DNA from: Parietaria judaica
Lineage: Eukaryota > Streptophyta > Magnoliopsida > Rosales > Urticaceae
Direction: 5' to 3'
DNA length: 64,000 nucleotides
NCBI GenBank assembly: GCA_954871525.1
Contig: OX940866.1
Coordinates: forward strand, 16,329,001 to 16,393,000
The notes below the pieces were generated by a model. The model made no database searches, was not told where the DNA came from, and saw only the letters and a list, made by a program, of their open reading frames with translations. The position numbers and the translations under genes were made by a program. Of the stretch, positions 56,739 through 64,000 are shown one piece after another. The number at the start of each line of letters is the position of its first letter. Within the stretch, counting starts at the first letter, position 1.

Positions 56739-59700
56739 TCACTCGGGGAACAAGGCGTTAAACCTTTCAGTCATTAGCTCCAGTTCGGTTTGGTCGGACC
56801 GTTCGGCAATCACGGGGTTGTGGTACAACAAATCATTCAACACCACTATTTGCTCGACATGTGTGTTGGTGGTTGACGCCCTCCGGTCGTTTATGACGTA
56901 ATGAGCCGTACTGAATGTGCTCTCCGAAGCAACGCTTGAAATGGGGATGGACAGTATATCCCTCGCCATTCTCGCCAATATCGGGAATCTGTCCCGTTGA
57001 TTCTTCCACCACTTTATCACATCGAACTCCGCTGAATCGTCGTCGAACCGAAGGCCGTAGTACCGCTTAACTTCTTCCGGTGCGCCCTCCGGTATGTCCG
57101 CCCGTGCCGGTCCCGTGCTGGATTCCCCTGCTTCCCCGCGATCTATCCGTTGGCTGAGTCTCCGGCTAAACGCTAGTCCCGTCTTCGTTGGGCTCTCCAT
57201 CACTGTCCTTTGCTCTTCCTGTGCGTTGAACTGTGGGAACCGGGCGTCGTATTCACTGTACAATGCAAAAAAGGCTTCGTTGACAACGTTAATATAATTC
57301 TGGTAATCCACCCCGAGGTTTTCCCCGCAGGCTAACATCATTGCCCCCCAAGTAAACGAAAAACGAGGATCAAGTATAGCACCGAAGAAAAACGAAAACG
57401 GGGGTGGATCCCAGTAAGTTTGGTATTTTGTAATCATCCCCGGAATAATGGGAGAAATAATAGGGTCATTTTCAAATTCTTTGAAAGCACACGTAATTTG
57501 GTAAAGACTCGAAAGACCGTGGTTTAAAGAGGGTCTTTTTTGGTTTGAAAAATTTAGCGTAATAGCGCAAAATGGTTTAAGAAATTGGGTAAATTTTTGG
57601 GCCGTTTCCCATTCCGCCTCCGTGATCCGGTTCTGTGGCTCGAGTTCCATCCCGAGGAAGTGGTCTAAAGGCAGCTGCTGTCTACAAACAACTGAAACCA
57701 TTAGATATGTAGAGTTCCAACGTGTATTATTATCTAAACCAAACTTGTTAGCTCGATGATTGTGGTCTTTACAAAACTTTCTCCACCTACCGGTGGTTTG
57801 AGGATGCCGGATCCAATCAACAATGCCGCGTACTTTATCAAGATGGTTAGCAATTTGATGTTCGCCGGTTCGTGCAATTAAATTTATAATGTGACAAGCA
57901 CAGCGTTAATGTAAAATATTTTTAAACGGCGAACCGGGCAAACTAGATTCCAAGATTAAAATGGCGGCGTTGTTGTTTGCGGCATTGTCTAAGGTAATGG
58001 AAATTACCCAGTTTTGTAAACCTCAATCATTAAATAATGCAATTAATTTTTCGGCAATGTTTTGCCCGGTATGACGACCCTCGAATGGCGATAGATTTAA
58101 AAGCCTTTGACATGGATTCCACTCGTCGTCTACGTAATGGGCGGTCAGACTCAAATAGTCGTTTAAACTTGGACCGCTCCACAGGTCGGTGGTAAAAGCG
58201 ACGTTTATGCTAGACATTTTAAAAAAATTGACCAAAAGGTTTTTTTGCATAGCATATGCGGTTTCCATGTCTTGGGTATAAGTTGTACGGGAAAACTGCT
58301 GGTACGTCGGATTAATCCTTTGCATATATCGGGTATGGTTGGGATTTTCGACAAAACTCAGCGGCACGCCCGTAGAAATTATCCATTCGAGGGTCCATTT
58401 CCGTAAATTAACTGCAGAAAGGGCACTTACCTGTGCTGTGTTTACCTCTTCAAGCTCCCCGGTCGGGAAGCATGCTCTTGCGTGTCTTTTCAAGTAGCCG
58501 GTTCCGAGGTCACCCATCGCGTCTAGTACTTTGCCGCATTTTTTGCACGTGGCGAGTTTAATGCGTTCGCCATTCTCCAACCGCCGATCTTCGTGGAAAA
58601 ATTGCCACACTGGGGCCGTGTTTGGTCGTCCCCACACCAAGGTCGAAGGAGTTGCGTTGTTAAAACAAAGGAATATTACATCGGATTAATAATAAATTAA
58701 ATATTACAAAAAATATTACATTTATTAAATCTTAATATTAATCATATTAATTTAATTAAATTTCATATAGTTAATTAAAAGAGTTAACGAAATTAAAAAT
58801 GGTATTTTCTATGTGTGGAAATCATTATCAAGCTCTTTTTGACGGAACTCCCCGAGGTTCCACGGCCAGATCGACTGGAAAGGATGCTATGATCTCGCTT
58901 TAGGCCCAAGCTTTTCTAGACAGAACTCCCCGAGGTTCCCAGGCTAGCTTGGAGGAGATTGCAAAGCAAACCTTATTTAAAAACCAATCTTTATAAGACA
59001 CCGTATTCCATTAAGAACTTTATAATAATCACCACACATATAAATTACCATTTTTAATCCCGTTAACTTAAAAATTCTCAAGAAAATCGTTTCTCATGTG
59101 GAAGATCAGTCGGAACCGCAACCACAGAGCATACAAAAACTTTCAAGAGACGTGACAAATTAATTAATTAAACTAAAATAATTAAACTATAATATTTAAG
59201 GTAAAAAAATTAAACGAAATTAATTAATTAAGATAATATGATTAAATGATTATTAAATCTCAAGAAAATCGTTTCTGATGTGGAAGATCAGTCGGAACCG
59301 CAACCACAGAGCATACTAAGACTTTCAAGTGATTATTATTTAATAATTATTAATTATTAAAAATTAATTATTATTTATTAATTATTATTTATTATTTATT
59401 ACTTATTAATTTTTAATTTTTAATTATTATTTATTACTAAGTACTAACTTATTAATTAATAAAATTAATAATTAATGAAATAATTAATATGATTAAAGGT
59501 TATTACCCGGTAAAAGGACGTCGAGCACGTCGAGGACGGGCAACAGAGGCTTCACCGCTATCTTGATTGGAAGGTAGAGGAGAACCGCGGTTGTAAACCC
59601 CAACATTTGAACCATAGACCGAGGGCGGCGTTTCAAAGTCGTCAGGATCGGCATCGTTGGGACGTTGAGTTTCGTCGGGATCGGGACCTTCGGGACGTTG

Positions 59701-60031
59701 AGCTCTGTAATCGGCGTGTTGATCAAACATGAGATTGAAAAAATGATCGTTATTTCCCCCTAGATTGAGCCACCGCGTCGACCAATTCTCGGGATACACG
59801 TTGGGGATTCGCGTCGTGCTGGCCCATCGCCCGGACTAGACTAGGTCTTAGAGACCGTACTGTATCATCGGGATTATTTGGGTTGGGCTGGGAGGGAAAT
59901 ATTTCTTCGGGTAGCATAACGGGAATGTAGCCCTCGGGCGTAGGCTGCGATGTTCCCCCGAGTTGAAATTGGGGTTGCAAATTCCTAGCCGTCCTCCGAC
60001 CCCCGGAACTACCGCCGCTTCTTCGAGACAT
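56739..60031 (-). pseudogene. hAT transposase with BED zinc finger, inactivated
   Basis: Catalyses cut-and-paste transposition of hAT elements. The N-terminal exon region (60031 to about 59505, start MSRRSGGSSGGRR) contains a frame change around 59760-59790 and ends at a possible donor GTAATAACC. A spacer of about 850 bases follows. The main exon (58640-56739) begins with the BED finger: VWQFF, CKKC, GTGYLKRHARAC. Next come NVAFTTDLWSGPSLNDYLSL and the central RNase H-like region. The C-terminal dimerisation domain reads DVIKWWKNQRDRFPILARMA and LSIPISSVASESTFSTAHYV. Stops at 58023-58025 (TGA after LFND) and 57906-57908 (TAA before RCACH) break the main exon. TATAAATAT lies about 140 bases upstream of the ATG on the minus strand. 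Confidence 0.88.
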
Positions 60032-60439
60032 AATGATAGAACTTTAGAAATTTAGAAAATTGGAACTTTGGAACTTTGGAGCTTGAGAGTGGAAAAAAGT
60101 TAGAGAGTTGAGAGAATTTGAGAGAGAGTTGAGAGATTGTTGGTGAAGAAATGAGGGAGGAAGATGTGATATTTATAGGGTTTGAGGAGAGAGTGGAGTG
60201 GGTGAATAATTATTGTGGTGGGGGAAGTGGGTGAATAATTGTGAGGGGAAAGTGGGTGAAAGTTATTTTAAATTTGAAATTTTTGGGTTGAAATTCGAGT
60301 AAAGTGGGTAGGAATTGTGGTTGGGTAATAAAATTCGGGTAAAAAGTGTGTTATTATTGCCTCAAACAAACACAAATTCGCACCTCCCTCGGATCGATGA
60401 CGTGGCGAGATCCTGGCCATCCATTTCTTCACGCGGATC

Positions 60440-60560
60440 GGCACTATTCACGTCGCGATTAAGCCACGTGTCGCGACTGATCGCGATTTCGGCCTTGCGA
60501 TCGCGACGCGTCGCGATTCCAGCCCACCTCGTCGCGACGATCGCGACTCCCGAGGAGGCG
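60440..60560. repeat. Right subterminal TCGCGA repeats of the hAT element
   Basis: Seven copies of TCGCGA in about 110 bases, matching the left end in density. They include CACGTCGCGATT and GATCGCGACGCG. Confidence 0.75.
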
Positions 60561-60612
60561 ACGCCAGCTGCAGCTCTAACCCTAGGCCAATAACCTAAAT
60601 ATATTATATTCA

Positions 60613-60620
60613 TATAAATA
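60613..60620 (+). promoter_or_regulatory. TATA box of the coiled-coil protein gene
   Basis: TATAAATA at 60613-60620 with a second TATAAAT at 60625-60631, about 170 bases before the ATG at 60788 and only 35-47 bases from the right end of the hAT element (60578). Everything upstream of the core promoter is now transposon. Confidence 0.5.
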
Positions 60621-60787
60621 CACATATAAATCATTACGCAAATTTAAACCCCCAGATATTCAAATGCCAAGATACCTTACATAGCAAACAACCTCTTTCA
60701 AACGCCTCTTCGAATCTTCATCAAACCCCAAATCTCCTCAAACACGCTTCGAGCTTCCCCTCCATCGCCAGAGCTCCGATCGCTGCC

Positions 60788-61933
60788 ATGGACGATTCAT
60801 CGGAGCAACTCAATGTCGATGATTTCTTGAGGAGTCAGTCTCTTCAGACTCTTGAGAGGGATTCTTTGAAAGAAAAGGAGAGATTAGCCAGAGAAAAGGC
60901 TGAGAAGCTGAAAGAGAAATGTGAAGCGCTTTCACTTGAGAAAGTGAAGAACGATGAAGCGGTCAAGGATTTGAAGGAGAAGAACGGTGACATTGCTCGG
61001 AATTTGTCGGATTTGAACTGGATGATGGACGCTTTGAAGGCAGATTACAAGAAATTTCTGAAGGAGAAGAGCGAATTGGCGGCGAGAATCGGCGCTTTGG
61101 AGAGCGAATTGGGAGCCGACAGTGAAGCTTCGTCGCGTTTGAGAACGGAATTGCAGGAGAAGGAGAAACTTATCGAGAATCTGCAGTTCAAATTGAGCGA
61201 AACGGGGGCCCAATTGAAAAGAAGCTCGATCGAAGCGGACGAGAAGCCGGCCAAAATTGAAGAACTTGTTCGAGCGAAATCGGAGGCCGAGAAAGCTAGG
61301 GTTTCCCAAGAAAGAATTCTCGAAACAAAGTCCAGATGCGAAGTTGATCTTGCTGGGCTAAAGAAGGAAATGGGAATTTTGAATGAGAAAAACTCGAAGC
61401 TAATGTCGGATTTCAAGAAGAAAGTCAAAGACTTGAGGGAGAAGGAGAAGAGTCTCAAGAAGGCCGTTCAAGAATTAAACTCTGCGAAGGAAGAGAAGCA
61501 GATATCCATTGAAAAAGCCAGGACCTTGGTGAAGGAGAGAGATTCAGCCGAGGAGAAACGAGTCACAGCCGAGGAGAAACGAGTCGCAGCCGAGAGAAAG
61601 TCAGAAGAATCGAGACTAAACGAGGAGTCAACGAAGATCAAATACGAGCGAGCGTTGACGGAAGTGAAAAAAACGGCTTTGATGATATTAGACGGGAAAG
61701 AGGTTAAACTTAAGCAAAAGAAGAAAAAGAAGAAGGCGGAGGAAGCTCTGCCATACGTCTCCGAGCTTGAATCGATTCTTAAAGCTTTCAGCGAGAAACA
61801 AAAGGCCATGGAAGCCATGGAAGGACAGCTCGAAGCTCTGAAACAGTCGATGGCCGAGGCGAATGAGAAGAGCTTTTGGAGTTCTGTCTCGTCGGCGCTT
61901 GGGTGGCTCACAAAGTTCTTTCGTGTTCGCTAA
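60788..61933 (+). CDS. Long coiled-coil protein, possibly PMD1/PMD2-like organelle division factor
   Basis: A single intact frame of 381 codons starting MDDSSEQLNVDDFLRSQSLQ; the ATG is the first in frame after the TATA box. Nearly the whole protein (about residues 20-355) is a charged coiled coil (EKERLAREKAEKLKEKCEAL, RTELQEKEKLIENLQFKLSE, VKDLREKEKSLKKAVQELNS). It has a tandem EEKRVTAEEKRVAAE repeat and a lysine run KQKKKKKKAEE. The C-terminus SFWSSVSSALGWLTKFFRVR is short, aromatic and moderately hydrophobic. Architecture and the FWS-VSSA tail recall the plant tail-anchored peroxisomal and mitochondrial division factors, but the tail is less hydrophobic than a normal membrane anchor, so this name is tentative. 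No introns. The hAT element about 210 bp upstream may influence expression. Confidence 0.75.
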   Translation: MDDSSEQLNVDDFLRSQSLQTLERDSLKEKERLAREKAEKLKEKCEALSLEKVKNDEAVKDLKEKNGDIARNLSDLNWMMDALKADYKKFLKEKSELAARIGALESELGADSEASSRLRTELQEKEKLIENLQFKLSETGAQLKRSSIEADEKPAKIEELVRAKSEAEKARVSQERILETKSRCEVDLAGLKKEMGILNEKNSKLMSDFKKKVKDLREKEKSLKKAVQELNSAKEEKQISIEKARTLVKERDSAEEKRVTAEEKRVAAERKSEESRLNEESTKIKYERALTEVKKTALMILDGKEVKLKQKKKKKKAEEALPYVSELESILKAFSEKQKAMEAMEGQLEALKQSMAEANEKSFWSSVSSALGWLTKFFRVR

Positions 61934-62556
61934 CGAGCTGGGTTTTGCTGCCATGAATATTTCTTCTTTTTTGTGAATTTGAACAGCTCATGTTTTCATG
62001 CTTGTATGTACATCGAGCTTTTGATTCATTCTAACGATTGTTTGCGAAGATTAGGGGTTGGTGTGTACTGTGTAGTATTTTCGGAAACAAATCTTCGGTT
62101 AGTGACACGTGGCTGATAGAATTTATGACATATTGGAGGTCTTTTTCCATCAGTCAACCCTTTTCTCTTCGTAGTTCTTCTATAATGGTCAGGCCCGGCC
62201 CCGAGGCAAGCCGTGCAAGGCGACGGCCTTGGGCCCCTGATTTCAAGGGGCCCCTTCGCCGGTCACCGATCGCCAGAAGTGAATATGACGCCATTAGAGA
62301 GTGTCGCTATTTTCTGCAAATAAGAGAGCGAGCGGTTAGAGAAGAAAGAAGTTTAATAACCTATTAATATTGATTAGATGAAAATGGAGGCCCACATTAT
62401 TACTCATTTAGTTTGTTTTATTTGTTTCTCTTTCTCATTTTTTATTTGATAATTTAATTATGTGATGGGCCCAATATAACTCTCGTCACTCGTAAAAGTG
62501 AAATTGCAATGTTTATAATTGTCTTTTTTTTTTCTTGAAATTTGAATATATTTAAG

Positions 62557-63157
62557 TTAGGGGTGAGCGTGGGTTGGGTTGGGCCGCCCCGATGCTTTTT
62601 ATGGACCCGACCCGATCACTTCGGGTCCCCAAATAAATGTCCGATCCGACCCAAAAAAATTTAATGCCCGAACCAAACCGACCCAATAAAAAATCGGGTT
62701 GGATTGGTTTGGGTCGCCATGGCCCGATTAATTAAAATTTAATCTTATATAACACAAAATAATATGAAAAAAATGCATCAATGTAACTCAAAATTCAAGT
62801 AAAAATACCCCAAACAAATGTAATCAAACAAATGTACACTAAATAATGTAAAACATGAAAATGAGAGATTGAAGGGTCTTTGAATGTAAATAAAATTGAG
62901 GATGAGAAATTTTAAAAGACTATAGATTGCACTACTTGAATAAAAAATCAATATGAAATATATATTAATTATAATGGTCGGGTCGAAGACCCCGACCCGA
63001 CCCAAGGTTTTGGACCCGACCCCGACCCGAATAATAGTCGGGTCCGGCCCGATCCGACCCAATTTTGAGCGGGTTAGATTGGGTGGATTTGATTGGGGTC
63101 GGGTCTATAACGGATTGGGTTGGGCCATCGGGTTGGGTCTAAAATGCTCACCCCTAA
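62557..63157. mobile_element. Small inverted-repeat element rich in GGGTCGGGTC
   Basis: Ends TTAGGGGTGAGC and GCTCACCCCTAA are perfect inverted copies over 12 bases. The interior next to both ends is made of GGGTTGGG/GACCCGACCC-type motifs. About 600 bp, no coding capacity. The target duplication is unclear, so the superfamily is left open. Confidence 0.5.
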
Positions 63158-63186
63158 TTTATGTTTTCCAGTTAAATATGCAAGTA

Positions 63187-63242
63187 ATATGTGCATAATG
63201 TATGTTTGTACATCTTTATTCAAACATACATTATGCACATAT
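63187..63242. repeat. Perfect 22-bp hairpin within a direct repeat
   Basis: Arms 63187-63208 and 63221-63242 are perfect reverse complements over 22 bases with a 12-base loop. In addition a 33-base phrase beginning CCAGTTAAATATGCAAG occurs at 63168-63200 and again at 63254-63286, so three copies of ATATGTGCATAATG lie in about 120 bases. Confidence 0.7.
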
Positions 63243-63752
63243 TCATGGCATATCCAGTTAAATATGCAAGTAATATGTGCATAATGCATTGTATTTGTTG
63301 ATTGTTTTAGTTCTTATCAAACAATACTGTTTTGTTTGAGTAAAGATAAATTTATTAATTCATATGACATATAATAACTTTTTCTATTCATTTCAAATAA
63401 ATTTATAAAAATAATTGCATTTTAATTTAATCTCACATTTAATTTAACACAGTCATTTTATGATTTTATGATACCATGTTACCTCTGGTTTAGAGTTTTC
63501 TTATTTAATACTATTTAATCTAAAATAGAGTTATTATAAATAATTTATAATTTTCTTAGATTTTTCAGTGTTATACATTAAAATATCATTAGTAATTAAT
63601 GTAAAAATGTCATAGACTAATAATTACTATTAAAAATATATAAATAAGAATATTACTTCTAAAATATATAAATATATATCTTTTTAGGGGCCTTCAATAA
63701 AATATTTTATCACCTAGCCCCCCATAATATTAGGGCCGGCCCTGAAAATGGT

Positions 63753-64000
63753 GAAAAGAATCAAGGCTTAACATTAAACCTAAGTCGGTATAATGTATTT
63801 TAATTTACTAACATATAGTGAAAGACAAGTAAATACTGTACAGATTATTATGAGTTATGACAGTGAAAAACTTATTTCTCTAACTAGGGACTGATGTCAA
63901 AGTTTCTAGAAACCAGCTAAAAATGATACAAGGTAACATAAAACAGGATACAGGAAATATTATTTGACTTAATCCCCAAAGCATTAAAATTGTACTTCTC
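63753..64000. other. AT-rich flank, nothing recognised
   Basis: Short terminal stretch right of the hAT-like element with no frame, repeat or RNA gene that I could identify. Confidence 0.5.

Larger units (their letters stand above)
56108..60578 (-). mobile_element. Full-length hAT DNA transposon
   Basis: 4,471 bp bounded by TAGAGCTG and its inverse CAGCTCTA. The 8-bp target duplication ACCCTAGG at 56100-56107 and 60579-60586 is perfect and diagnostic for hAT. Both ends carry many TCGCGA repeats. A BED-finger/hAT transposase gene lies inside on the minus strand. Confidence 0.93.
62190..63744. mobile_element. Non-autonomous hAT-like element with CAGG(G/C)CCGGCCC ends
   Basis: The left end CAGGCCCGGCCCCGAGG and right end GGGCCGGCCCTG are inverted copies. 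The flanks ATAATGGT (62182-62189) and AAAATGGT (63745-63752) match at 7 of 8 bases, as expected for a hAT duplication. About 1.55 kb, no transposase. Another inverted-repeat element is nested at 62557-63157. Confidence 0.6.

Noticed and set aside
61045..61911. Minus-strand frames opposite the coiled-coil gene
   Set aside because: Phe/Ser-rich mirror images of Glu/Lys-rich codons; typical shadows.
62557..63157. Harbinger-type TTA/TAA target duplication for the nested element
   Set aside because: TTA and TAA here are reverse complements belonging to the inverted ends, not a direct duplication.

Overview
The window is nuclear DNA of a flowering plant, most likely a eudicot. The evidence is GT-AG introns, a cytosolic ribosomal protein gene with a telo-box/site II promoter, a plant MND1 gene, auxin-amidohydrolase (ILR1-like) remains, and Ty1/copia, Ty3/gypsy, LINE, hAT and Mutator-like elements. 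The background is very AT-rich. Only three stretches look like ordinary host genes that may still work: RPS30 (602-1179, +), a small unknown protein gene (1862-2254, -) and a long coiled-coil protein gene (60788-61933, +). The rest is decayed genes and layered mobile elements.

Left part (0-17 kb). After RPS30 and the small gene comes a gene graveyard: an ILR1-like pseudogene (2453-3316, -), one orphan exon resembling SNF7/VPS32 (3750-3826, +) and an MND1 gene (4165-12135, -). MND1 can be read exon by exon over ten exons, but it carries frameshifts and a stop. It is split by a complete, recent Ty3/gypsy chromovirus-like element (4690-10885; 463-bp LTRs, GATCA target duplication) lying in intron 6, a few bases from the splice acceptor. 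A Mutator-like MITE (12349-13156) and a nested tandem repeat (14.2-15.07 kb) follow.

Middle part (17.2-55.3 kb). This is a pile-up of one Ty1/copia family with LTRs of about 2.7 kb and leaders of about 1.8 kb. Three internal regions are visible, at 20-26.5, 29.3-32.9 and 44.2-51.8 kb. Two solo LTRs lie in opposite orientation inside pol, each with a clean 5-bp duplication (AAATA, CAGAG). Several LTR pieces are truncated. The leaders share a GC-rich island, a series of hairpins and a motif present three times. In the third element the gag position, directly after the leader's start codon, holds a three-exon gene of unknown origin (46082-47007). It is joined to pol at the same palindrome where foreign sequence in the second element ends. 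I regard this as the most interesting object in the window. Between these copies sits the 3' half of a Tat-like Ty3/gypsy element on the minus strand (34285-39399). It carries an antisense gene (35349-37813) with a 'putative gypsy type transposon' domain and a coiled coil.

Right part (55.3-64 kb). A 5'-truncated LINE with a poly(A) tail is followed by a full-length hAT element (56108-60578; 8-bp duplication ACCCTAGG) with a broken BED-finger transposase and TCGCGA-rich ends. The hAT lies about 210 bp upstream of the coiled-coil gene, just before its TATA box. Downstream is a non-autonomous hAT-like element (62190-63744) with another small inverted-repeat element inside it.

All assignments are from reading the sequence. 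No database search was run, and family names rest on recognised motifs.
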